Position numbers and translations under genes: made by a program
Source: Devosia sp.
GTDB lineage: Bacteria > Pseudomonadota > Alphaproteobacteria > Rhizobiales > Devosiaceae
Assembly (NCBI GenBank): GCA_016713105.1
Contig: JADJPS010000020.1
Location: 263,517 to 327,516 of the forward strand
DNA: 64,000 bases
Direction of reading: 5' to 3'
The notes under the pieces: model-generated
What the model saw: only the letters and a program-made list of their open reading frames with translations
The model's database searches: none
What the model was told of the DNA's origin: nothing
In this document: positions 55,467 through 62,944 of the stretch, piece by piece
How positions within the stretch are numbered: the first letter of the stretch is position 1
Layout: every line of letters starts with the position of its first letter

Positions 55467-56300
55467 ATGAGGCCATGGCGGGCGCTGCCTGATCCTCGGC
55501 CTCGTCGCCTACCCGTTCCTGTTTGCCATCTGGGTGTCGTTCACCGACCTGGTGGTGGGCAGCAAAGGCAACTTCATCGGCTTCAAGAACTTCGAGTACC
55601 TTGCCGGGACCGCGACGTTCTGGAGCGCCATCTGGAACACGGTGACCATTGTGCTGGTCTCGGACGTGCTCAAGCTGGGCATCGGCCTCGGCCTCGCGCT
55701 TTTGGTGCACCAGCACCTGCCGGGACGCGGCCTGTTCCGCTCCTTCCTGATGCTGCCCTGGGCCATGCCGGCCTTCGTGGCGTTTCTCACCTGGCGAGTC
55801 CTCTACCAGCCGATCGGCGGCGGCATCAACCTCGTCCTCACCCAGACCGGCGTCTACCCCAGGTGGTCGACTGGCTGGGCCAGCGCGCCACGGCGATGGG
55901 CGCCGTCATCACCGCCTCGGTCTGGCGCGGCTTCCCGTTCTGGTTCGTCTCGATCCTCGCCGCGCTGCAGTCGGTGCCCAAGGAACTCTACGAGGCGGCC
56001 ATCGTCGATGGTGCCAACAGCTGGCAGCGGTTCTGGAACGTCACGCTCCCCGGCATCATGCCGGTGATCATCGTCACGACGCTGCTGAGTTCGATCTGGA
56101 CGGCGAACGGCTTCGAGCATGTGTGGCTGCTGACCGCCGGCGGCCCTTCCGACGCCACCATGGTGTTCCCGGTCCTCGCCTACTACGGCATGCAGACCCA
56201 GCGCATCGGCGAGGCCGCGGCGGTGTCCGTCTACATGCTGCCGGTGCTCGCCATCCTGGTGATCTTTGCCACCTCGCTGATGATGCGGCGGGAGGAGTAG
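55467..56300 (+). CDS. Carbohydrate ABC importer permease, MalF-like (frameshifted)
   Basis: A six-helix permease with the ATPase-contact motif EAAIVDGANSWQRFWNVTLP and helices such as LILGLVAYPFLFAIWVSFTD. Two frame changes are needed: near 55488, where MRPWRAL must join LILGLVAYPF, and near 55860, within GVYPQVVDWLGQ, where one C of a run seems missing. The exact start is uncertain; ATG 55467 or 55463 are candidates and the N-terminus looks short. Confidence 0.8.
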   Translation: MRPWRALPDPRPRRLPVPVCHLGVVHRPGGGQQRQLHRLQELRVPCRDRDVLERHLEHGDHCAGLGRAQAGHRPRPRAFGAPAPAGTRPVPLLPDAALGHAGLRGVSHLASPLPADRRRHQPRPHPDRRLPQVVDWLGQRATAMGAVITASVWRGFPFWFVSILAALQSVPKELYEAAIVDGANSWQRFWNVTLPGIMPVIIVTTLLSSIWTANGFEHVWLLTAGGPSDATMVFPVLAYYGMQTQRIGEAAAVSVYMLPVLAILVIFATSLMMRREE

Positions 56301-57182
56301 ATGGCGACGCTGGCCGAAGCCGCCACCCCTGTCGCCAGCGGCGTCGGCGAGGCGCGGCGTCGCATCCTGATCGGCCGCGTCTTGAGCTATGCCACGCTGA
56401 TCGTCGCCGTGCTGCTGGTGCTGTTCCCGATCTACTGGATGGTCATCACCTCGCTCAAGCTGCCGCGCGAGATCTACCGGGTGCCCTCGCTGTGGCCCAA
56501 GACCTTCACGCTCGACAATTTCGGCAAGCTGCTGAGCGATGGCGGCTTCCTGATCGCCATCCGCAACAGCCTGATCGTGGCGACGATCGTCACGCTGATC
56601 TCGGTGATCATCTCGAGCTTTGCGGCCTATTCGATGGTGCGCTTCCGCTACCGCTTCCGCGGCGTCATCGGCCGGCTGATCCTGTTCGCCTACCTGACGC
56701 CGGGCTCGTTGCTGTTCATCCCGCTCTCGATCGTGATGGCGCAGCTCAGGCTCGGCAATTCGCTGGTCGGGCTGATCCTGGTCTACCTGACCTTCTCGCT
56801 GCCACTCTCCACCTGGCTCCTGCAGGGCTATTTCCGCGGTGTGCCGCGCGAACTCGAGGAGCAGGGGATGATCGACGGGCTCAGCCGCTTCGGAGCGCTG
56901 ATCCGCATCGTGCTGCCGCTGTCGGCGCCGGGAATCGCGGCGGTCGCCATCTTCACCTTCACCGGCGCCTGGAACGAGCTGCTGTTCGCGCTCGTGCTCA
57001 TCACCTCCGAGAGCCAGCGCACGGCGCCCCTCGCCCTCAACTACCTCATCACCAGCGACGTGCTGCCCTGGGGACCGCTGATGGCGGGGGCGGTGGTCTC
57101 CTCCGTGCCGCTGATGATCCTCTATTTCGTCGCTCAGCGCTTCATGGTCGCAGGCATGACCGAGGGATCGGTCAAGGGGTAG
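56301..57182 (+). CDS. Carbohydrate ABC importer permease, MalG-like
   Basis: A 293-residue intact permease with six helices and the ATPase-contact motif EEQGMIDGLSRFGALIRIVL. It begins one base after the MalF-like stop. No ATPase gene for this importer is in the window, so a shared or distant ATPase is needed. Confidence 0.9.
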   Translation: MATLAEAATPVASGVGEARRRILIGRVLSYATLIVAVLLVLFPIYWMVITSLKLPREIYRVPSLWPKTFTLDNFGKLLSDGGFLIAIRNSLIVATIVTLISVIISSFAAYSMVRFRYRFRGVIGRLILFAYLTPGSLLFIPLSIVMAQLRLGNSLVGLILVYLTFSLPLSTWLLQGYFRGVPRELEEQGMIDGLSRFGALIRIVLPLSAPGIAAVAIFTFTGAWNELLFALVLITSESQRTAPLALNYLITSDVLPWGPLMAGAVVSSVPLMILYFVAQRFMVAGMTEGSVKG

Positions 57183-57224
57183 CGGCGACGCACTCACTTC
57201 AACGCCAACAGGAATGACAGGACG

Positions 57225-58276
57225 ATGGGCATCAGGGTTGCGGTAGGGCAGTTTCACGAACTGACCGAGGAGAGGCTGCGCTTCGCCGCGCAGATCGGCG
57301 TTACCGGGTTGCAGATGAACAACCCCACGCTCCCCCGGCGACACCCGCTGGGAGCAGCAGGACGTGCGCGCGCTGGTCGAAAAGGTCGAGGCCGCGGGCC
57401 TCAGGTTCGAGGCGATCGAGAACGTCCCGACCCATTTCTACCACAAGGCGATGATGGGGCTCGAGGGCCGCGACGAGCAGATCGAGAACTACCAGGCGAC
57501 CATCCGCGCCGTGGCGCGGGCCGGCGTCCCGGTGCTGGGCCTGCACTTTCATGCCGAACTCGGTCTGGACCACCGATCGCAACGGCACCACCCGCGGCGG
57601 GGCCACGGCCCGCAAGTTCGACATGGCGGTGGTCGAGGCCAATATCGACAATCTCGAGCTGCTGCGCTCGTTCATGCCGACGACGCTGGGCCGCGCCTCC
57701 TCGATGCCGCTCTTCGGCAAGGATGGACCGGTGATCACCGAGGACCAGATGTGGTCCAACTACACCTATTTCATGAAGGCCGTGCTGCCGGTCGCCGAGG
57801 AGGAGGGACTGAAGCTCGCGCTGCATCCCGACGATCCGCCGGTGCCGATGCTGGGCGGCGTGGCGCGGCTGTTCTACAAGCCCGACAACTTCAAGAAGGC
57901 CTATGACCTCGTCGGCCGCTCCGAGGCGTGGAGCCTCGACCTCTGCCTCGGCTGCTGCTCGGAAATGACCGGCGGCCGGAAGAACGTCACCGAGATGATC
58001 GAGTATTTCGCGCCGAAGGGCCGCATCTCCTACATCCATTTCCGCGACGTGAAGGGCACCGTGCCCGATTTCACCGAGTGCTTCATCGGCGACGGCAACT
58101 TTGATCCGGCCGAGGTCATCGCGCTGCTCGCCAGGACCGGCTTCGACGGTTTCCTGCTCGACGACCACGTGCCCAAGCTGGACGGCGACAGCGACTGGAA
58201 CCACCGCGGCCGTTCGCACGCCATCGGCTACATGCAGGGCCTGATCCGAATGTACGAGTTCATGTCGAAGGCCTGA
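57225..58276 (+). CDS. uxuA: Mannonate dehydratase UxuA-like, second copy (frameshifted)
   Basis: About 350 residues with motifs LALHPDDPP, YIHFRDVKGTVPDFTECFIG and LDDHVPKLDGDSDWN. The frame changes near 57340, where a CCCCC run holds an extra C before GDTRWEQQDVRALVEK, and near 57560, where TTT for TT precedes FMPNSVWTTDRNG. Only moderate similarity to the copy at 51326 suggests a different substrate or an old duplication. It closes the carbohydrate importer operon. Confidence 0.85.
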
Positions 58277-58381
58277 CCGGCCTTTCCGCTCGCCTCGCGG
58301 GGACCGGCGCGCTATATGCCGCCGGTCCCTTTGCCTTCGGTGCGCCTTTTGATCGCGAGCGAGCCTCACCATATCGAGCCG

Positions 58382-58462
58382 ATGACGACGCCCCTGGCCG
58401 ACGCCCGGCGCTTCTCCGTGGCACCCATGATGGACTGGACGCGTACCAGAAGAATTACATAG
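58382..58462 (+). pseudogene. dusA: 5' fragment of dusA, cut by the prophage
   Basis: The ATG at 58382 opens MTTPLADARRFSVAPMMDWT, matching the conserved start of tRNA-dihydrouridine synthase A, whose next residues are normally DRHCR. Here the reading changes to RTRRIT and stops at TAG 58460. The chromosome/element junction is therefore at about 58440. DusA reduces uridines in the tRNA D-loop. The 5' end of dusA is an established integration site of prophages and islands in proteobacteria. Confidence 0.8.
58410..58441 (+). other. Probable left attachment site within dusA
   Basis: The dusA homology ends in the codons for VAPMMDWT. The att core should be part of this stretch and be repeated at the other end of the element, outside the window. 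Confidence 0.55.
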
Positions 58463-58524
58463 TTTTGCCAATAGGTTAGACATGCTTGCGCGTCTCCAGT
58501 TGTAAGACTGTTGTAACGCGGGGG

Positions 58525-58626
58525 GTGGCAGCGCAGGCCGACGCCGAGACGATCGCGGCGTTCCGCGAGTTGGTCGACCGAGTGGTTATCATCGACGCGC
58601 CCAACAACGCGGGGAAGTTCAGGTAA
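58525..58626 (+). pseudogene. Possible C-terminal scrap of a serine recombinase
   Basis: The frame from GTG 58525 to TAA 58624 reads AAQADAETIAAFRELVDRVV, resembling the final helix of large serine recombinases (…AALRELIERVVV). No catalytic part precedes it. It could be a remnant of an earlier element at the same site or a chance likeness. Confidence 0.3.
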
Positions 58627-58743
58627 TCGGCCGCCCCGCCGCCTCGTCGGCGCCAACGCCGAAAAGCTGGGGGGTACGGTGGTAGCGGAGGACCGTTTCA
58701 CGCGGACCCCCCAAGTTTGTTTGGTCTGGGCAAAGGTCGCGTA

Positions 58744-58771
58744 AACGGGGGCAGGGCCCCCACGCCCCGTT
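58744..58771 (-). terminator. Strong hairpin after the membrane gene of the att-adjacent operon
   Basis: AACGGGG and CCCCGTT flank an inner GGG/CCC pairing, 12 bases beyond the stop of the minus-strand membrane gene. It probably ends the operon before dusA. Confidence 0.55.
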
Positions 58772-58782
58772 AGCGCAGTCTG

Positions 58783-59397
58783 CTATTCGACCGTTTCTCG
58801 CTCTTTGGCCTTCGGTTGGTCTGATGATGCCCCCGAAGACAGTTTTCTGTTCGTGCGGTGGATGCGATCCGTCAGGTAGAAAAGGCCTAGCAAAGCGGTC
58901 GAGATCAGGTTGCCCGCCATCACACTGAAGGCAACCCAAAAGGCGGCAAACGTCCACGGCGCCCAGTCCTTCACGAACGCCAAAACCACGTACTGTTGGA
59001 CCGCAGCGAAAGCGAAACCGAAAAGGTACATGAAAAGCGATAGGAAGGCTAAGTACCCAAAGAGGAACGATAAAAAACGACGGCGTGACAGCGGCTCGAC
59101 GTGAGTTCCGTGATCCAATGTGACCGGTGGCTTACCCGGCATTGTTTCATCCATTTCAGGGCCACCGAACGTCGCAACGGCTGCAAGAGCCGCAACAAAA
59201 AAACCGGTGAGTACGCTCAGCAGGTCGCTAGATCTGCCGAACACATCAAGGGTCGTCACCGCATCAGTGCGGAACTGCTGCGAGAGCAAGGGGAGCATCA
59301 TCACCAATGCGATGCCGAGCGGCACCCAGATGTCGAATGTCCGCTTTTCCGGGTGGCTGATGAGCAGATATTTAAGCGGAACGAGGAGGCGCCACAC
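58783..59397 (-). CDS. Four-helix membrane protein of unknown function, att-adjacent operon
   Basis: A 204-residue protein starting at GTG 59397, two bases after the stop of the soluble partner gene. Four hydrophobic helices are seen: IWVPLGIALVMMLPLLSQ (about 23-42), SVLTGFFVAALAAVATFGG (61-79), FLFGYLAFLSLFMYLFGFAF (about 108-130) and FAAFWVAFSVMAGNLISTAL (149-170), with a charged loop between the second and third and a polar tail (SSDQPKAKERETVE). I recognise no family. A small four-helix protein paired with a soluble partner recalls the KwaA/KwaB layout of the Kiwa anti-phage system, but I see no sequence proof. Location beside the prophage attachment site is typical of lysogenic-conversion genes. 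Confidence 0.7.
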   Translation of the reverse strand: MWRLLVPLKYLLISHPEKRTFDIWVPLGIALVMMLPLLSQQFRTDAVTTLDVFGRSSDLLSVLTGFFVAALAAVATFGGPEMDETMPGKPPVTLDHGTHVEPLSRRRFLSFLFGYLAFLSLFMYLFGFAFAAVQQYVVLAFVKDWAPWTFAAFWVAFSVMAGNLISTALLGLFYLTDRIHRTNRKLSSGASSDQPKAKERETVE

Positions 59398-59399
59398 CG

Positions 59400-60241
59400 C
59401 TACACCATATGCCCGGCCATCGCGGCGATCAGTTCATCGCTGATTTTATCGCTGATATCTGCCAGCTCTCGCTTCACGTTCACCTCCACCGTCTTGGTGA
59501 AAAATGCTTCACCGGCGTCCTGCTTTGCAGTGTCGAGTTTCGCTGACTGAGGGCGGGTTGTCCCGGGGTCCTTCCAACGAATGCGCATCGTTTCGTAGCC
59601 CTGTTTATTGCCCCAGAGCCGGATCTTCTGGACCAAGTCCAGCCCCTCCCCTTCAGGAAGGTCCTTCGAGATTGACAGCGATAACTGTCGCCGGGCCGTC
59701 ATGACGAATTTCGCTTCGTCAAACCCCAGCTTCTCCACATGATCGACAAGCTCGACGTTAAGCAAACGACCGAGCTTCGCAGTGAGTCCTTCAGCTGCTC
59801 AGACGCGTGCCCATGCATTTCGGCCATCGGCCTGGTCTTAACTCGCTGGCGGCCTTCGCGCTCAAACCCATAGTCACGCTCGTCGCAAACGATACGAAAC
59901 TGGTTCCTGAGAAATGCCTGAACAACGCTCCGCCCGAAGCCATTAACGTCCTCGAGCAGCATTCGATATAGGTGACCACCATCCTTTGTCGGTTTCAAGG
60001 CGATCAACGCATGGGCCGACAACCCACCGACCTCATCCTCTTCCTTCTCAAAAATCCGAACAGCGCCGGTTTGGAAGTTCGTGACCCCCGGGTCAGCCTT
60101 ATCCCGGTCGCCGAGGCAGAAGAGCATAGCTGCTGCTTCATCGCCGTTGGCCAGTTTCACGGTTCGTGCAGAAGATAGGCGAATTACCCGCCTCTCGGCA
60201 TCGATGATCTCAACGGCGGCCTTGGCCTCGGTACGCGCCAT
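59400..60241 (-). CDS. Soluble protein of unknown function, att-adjacent operon (frameshifted)
   Basis: About 280 residues without membrane segments. The N-terminal part reads VEIIDAERRVIRLSSARTVK and later NFQTGAVRIFEKEEDEVGGL and LLEDVNGFGRSVVQAFLRNQ; after a frame change near 59795 it continues AKLGRLLNVELVDHVEKLGF and ends KRELADISDKISDELIAAMA. No nuclease, kinase or NAD-consuming motif is evident to me. The ATG overlaps the stop of the 34-codon frame upstream (TGATG), and the stop is two bases from the membrane-protein start, so the genes are tightly coupled. Confidence 0.65.
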
Positions 60242-60345
60242 CAGCAGCGGAAGAGCTCTTCAAAAGGAATGATCGGCGCGTCTGCCGGATAAGAGCGCCA
60301 TCGCAGGTCGAAGAAAAGCACATGGCGCATGTTCTTAAATAGCAT
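60241..60345 (-). CDS. 34-residue ORF, or N-terminus of the soluble protein
   Basis: ATG 60345 is preceded by GGAAGGGG and opens 34 codons (start LFKNMRHVLFFDLRWRSY, end PFEELFRC) to a TGA overlapping the next ATG. It may be a separate small protein. The alternative, which I find at least as likely given the error rate here, is that one base is wrong near 60245 and this is the true N-terminus of the soluble protein, giving about 315 residues. Confidence 0.45.
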   Translation of the reverse strand: MLFKNMRHVLFFDLRWRSYPADAPIIPFEELFRC

Positions 60346-60356
60346 AAATACCCCTT

Positions 60357-60373
60357 CCATGCGGCCGGCATGG
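60357..60373 (-). promoter_or_regulatory. Hairpin just before the operon's ribosome-binding site
   Basis: CCATGC and GCATGG pair around five bases, directly abutting GGAAGGGG on the minus strand. A hairpin in the leader could control translation of the first frame. Confidence 0.4.
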
Positions 60374-60417
60374 AAACAGGTCTTCAGTCGTTAAGCAACG
60401 TCCCTCCAAATACTGGC

Positions 60418-60434
60418 TGTGAAGAGACTTCACA
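60418..60434. promoter_or_regulatory. 17-bp dyad upstream of the att-adjacent operon
   Basis: TGTGAAG-AGA-CTTCACA is a perfect 7-bp inverted repeat about 75 bases before the first ATG. It is a possible repressor site. Further upstream a direct repeat of GGCTATA (minus strand, about 60493-60515) and the dyad ACCTAT-AGCCTC-ATAGGT are present. Confidence 0.45.
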
Positions 60435-60809
60435 CGTGCGCCGGACGATCAGCCCTCGCCAAGCCCCACACTACCTACAAACTGCAGCGGGTACCTATAG
60501 CCTCATAGGTTATAGCCCGGCCCCGGCGCTATCGCGAGGATGGGCCTCCCTCGCCGATTCTGCGCCCACTTAGTCAGCTAGGTGGCCGGGCACTCCCCGA
60601 GTGCTCGGCCAGCACCCCCACAAACGATCTTAGGGCGTGGAGGTAGGGCGTTTTGGGGGAGCGAGTCACGGGAGCGTTTCAAGCGTGACCACCACCTGCG
60701 CTTGACCTCGATGCTGTGGGTGCGATGTCGAGCCATGGCTTCCATCCTTTGAAGGCCCGGCTCGCTGGTCAATGCCACTCCACCAATCTGTCCACCTGCA
60801 GGGCGCACT
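60435..60809. other. No clear gene; hairpin at 60584-60610
   Basis: GGCCGGGCACT and AGTGCTCGGCC form an 11-bp stem with one G-T pair (60584-60610), a possible terminator. A minus-strand frame with ATG at 60738 (start MARHRTHSIEVKR) resembles the start of some IS-encoded HTH proteins but diverges at once into basic sequence, so I do not call it. Confidence 0.4.
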
Positions 60810-61283
60810 TCATGAAAAAGGTGCGATTCTTGTCGCGGAAAGCGCCCATTTGTCTTCGTCACCGGAAAGAACGTCGGTCAGCACTTCTGTGGGGAGTTCG
60901 ATATCCTCTCGCCCTAGCTGCCTCCATGATGCTTGCGGCCTCCTGAATTGCCATCTCTGTCTTGATGTCTTCCTTGGTTCGGTGCGGGATCTTTGGATGC
61001 GGTTCATTGCGAATTTCCGCCAGTACGGCTTCTGGAGACCTGGCTGCCATCCGACCAGATTTCCGTCCCTTCCAGCTCTTGAGGAACGCGGCTTGAAACT
61101 CCTTTGACTGCTGGATGTTCCAAACCTTGATGGCTGAGTACGTGTCCTTGCCCCGGAAGTTTGCCCAATGGCTAACGGGCGCACACCCATCAGGACGTGG
61201 AAGAAAACGCTTGATAAGCGTGAGCGTCCACCCCGCTCAAGCAATTCACTTGTCGTCAGTTCCAGCGCCTCGCTTTGACTCAT
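60810..61283 (-). CDS. Phage-like hypothetical protein (two frame changes)
   Basis: From ATG 61283 (GGAG upstream) the best reading is MSQSEALELTTSELLE, then in a second frame GWTLTLIKRFLPRPDG ... SAIKVWNIQQSKEFQAAFL, AARSPEAVLAEIRNEPHP and EMAIQEAASIMEAARA, then back to the first frame for ELPTEVLTDVLSGDEDKWAL. The GWT-x-x-LI-x-x-FLP-x-PD segment resembles short DNA-binding motifs in phage and plasmid proteins. Function unknown. Confidence 0.45.
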   Translation of the reverse strand: MSQSEALELTTSELLERGGRSRLSSVFFHVLMGVRPLAIGQTSGARTRTQPSRFGTSSSQRSFKPRSSRAGRDGNLVGWQPGLQKPYWRKFAMNRIQRSRTEPRKTSRQRWQFRRPQASWRQLGREDIELPTEVLTDVLSGDEDKWALSATRIAPFS

Positions 61284-61361
61284 CGGTCGCTCCACTTCGT
61301 CCAATTGATCTCCAAAGCTATCTCAAGAGCCATGGATTGTCAGCGTTGGCAGCCGCTGGGC

Positions 61362-62044
61362 TCAGGACTCATTGATCAGAGCCAGAAGATGACGGTTGCG
61401 GCGATGCAGATGGCCGACATGAATGTGGGCGCATCGGTCGTATCGGGTGTGGATGCGGCGCCAGTCCTTGAGGCGTCCGAACGTATTCTCGATCTTGTGG
61501 CGCAGACGATAGACGGTCGGATCGTATCCGACCGGCATCCGCCGGTTGGACCTCGAAGGGATGCAGGGACGATGCCGCGTTGCTTGAGGGCGGTGGAACC
61601 AGTCGGCATCATAGCCCTTGTCGGCGAGCATGGTCCCGGCGTCCGGGATGGCATCCAGCATCAAGGCAGCGCCCTTGTAGTCGCTCATCTGGCCTTCGCT
61701 GAGCAGCATGACCAGCGGTCGGCCCTGGCCGTCGCAGACGACATGCAGCTTTGAGTTCAAGCCGCCCTTGGTGCGCCCGATACGTCTGGGAACAGCCCCT
61801 TTTTGAGAAGACTTGCCGCAGTCCGGTGCGCTTTGAGGTGGGTCGCATCGATCATCAGCCGCTCGGACCTGCCGCCCTTGGCCGCCAGTTCGGCGAAGAT
61901 GCGGTTGAACACCCCCAGCCGGCTCCAGCGCACAAAGCGGTTGTAGATCGTCTTGTGCGGTCCGTAGTCCTTCGGCGCATCGCGCCAACGCAGCCCGTTC
62001 CTGATGACGAAGATGATGCCGCTGATCACCCGCCGGTCATCCAC
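61362..62044 (-). mobile_element. IS5-family (IS427-like) transposase, 5'-truncated
   Basis: Two overlapping frames form the transposase: the first reads VISGIIFVIRNGLRWRDAPK and MIDATHLKAHRTA (first Asp of DDE); the second reads GLNSKLHVVCDGQGRPLVML, MLADKGYDADWF (second Asp) and KIENTFGRLKDWRRI (Glu). A C-AAA-AAG run near 61800 at the overlap fits the programmed frameshift of this IS group. The normal first 30 or so residues are missing: the frame begins at DDRRVISG directly after the holin stop at 62054. I cannot identify terminal inverted repeats. Confidence 0.8.
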
Positions 62045-62053
62045 CCCTGTTCG

Positions 62054-62376
62054 TTACTTCTTGGGCGGGGTGCGCTTGGATCGATCCCACAGGGCGAGCG
62101 GGTCTTTGCTGACGAGGCTCACCCAAGTGATCAGGTTCCGGCCGGGTCCCGAGCACGCCCGCGACGGCGTGGCTCCACGTGCCTTCGAGGTGCAGCCCGG
62201 ACACGATTGGATCGGTTCCGAGGACGGCGACGCCCATCCCGGCCGCGACAGCGAGATGCCCCGTCAGCACCGAGTGCCGCTTGATGTCGAAGCAGAACCG
62301 CGATGATGCCCATCACCGCCGAAGCGACAAGCGTCGAGACCTTGACGCCGAAAATGTAGGGGGTCGGGTCGGTCAA
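62054..62376 (-). CDS. Phage holin-like small membrane protein (frameshifted)
   Basis: About 107 residues from TTG 62376, which overlaps the spanin stop (TTGA). Two or three hydrophobic segments are seen: VKVSTLVASAVMGIIAVL, SVLTGHLAVAAGMGVAVLG and GRNLITWVSLVSKDPLALW, ending RSKRTPPKK. Frame changes near 62295 and 62145 are needed to join them. Its place after spanin and endolysin genes makes a holin the best guess. Confidence 0.55.
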
Positions 62377-62942
62377 CGGCGGATCCCCCCGGCGGTCGCG
62401 GCGTAGTCTTGGGCAACGCCCTCGTACCATGCGCGGGCAGGCCGCAAAGCGGCCGTTGGCCTTGTCGAGCGCCACCAGGCGCCTGCCCGGCGAACGACTC
62501 GGGATCGGCCCCGACCGTGGGCTCCGGCGCCTTCACCGGGGCCACGTAGGACGGGATCGGGAGGCTGCGGGCGACGACCGGCGTGGGCTCAACGCGTGAG
62601 CCTCGCGCAGGCCGCGCACGTCATCAGCAGGAAACCCGCTGTCAGCAGGTGGCTGGGCAAGGGCGCTTTCATAGGTCTTGAGCCTTTCATTGAGGTTGGC
62701 TTCACGGGCCTTTGCGGCGGCCTGTTGGGCGGCCGCCTGTTCCGCCGCTCGCATGGTGATGCGGAGGTCCTCCCGGAGGGTTTCGATCTGCGCGCGGAGG
62801 GCGGCCTCCTGGCTGTCCGCCCGGCCGCTTTCCGCGCCCTTCATGTAGGCGTAGCCGAGCGCCAAGATGGCGATCAGCCGGACCTTCGAGGCCCGCCCCC
62901 GATGGGCGAGCCTGAATCCCACGCCTTGAACAGCGGGATCAT
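62373..62942 (-). CDS. Rz-like inner-membrane spanin (frameshifted)
   Basis: From ATG 62942 the protein has one N-terminal helix (VRLIAILALGYAYMKG), a long alanine/glutamate-rich coiled coil (AALRAQIETLREDLRITMRA ... AREANLNERLKTYESALAQ) and a C-terminal tail ending RWYEGVAQDYAATAGGIRR. Frame changes near 62885, 62590, 62490 and 62430 are needed. This is the architecture of i-spanins that fuse the membranes at phage lysis. It starts three bases after the endolysin stop. Confidence 0.6.
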
Positions 62943-62944
62943 GG

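Noticed and set aside
60578..60862. Minus-strand frame starting MARHRTHSIEVKR, similar to the start of some IS HTH proteins
   Set aside because: The likeness ends after about a dozen residues and the rest is basic low-complexity sequence.
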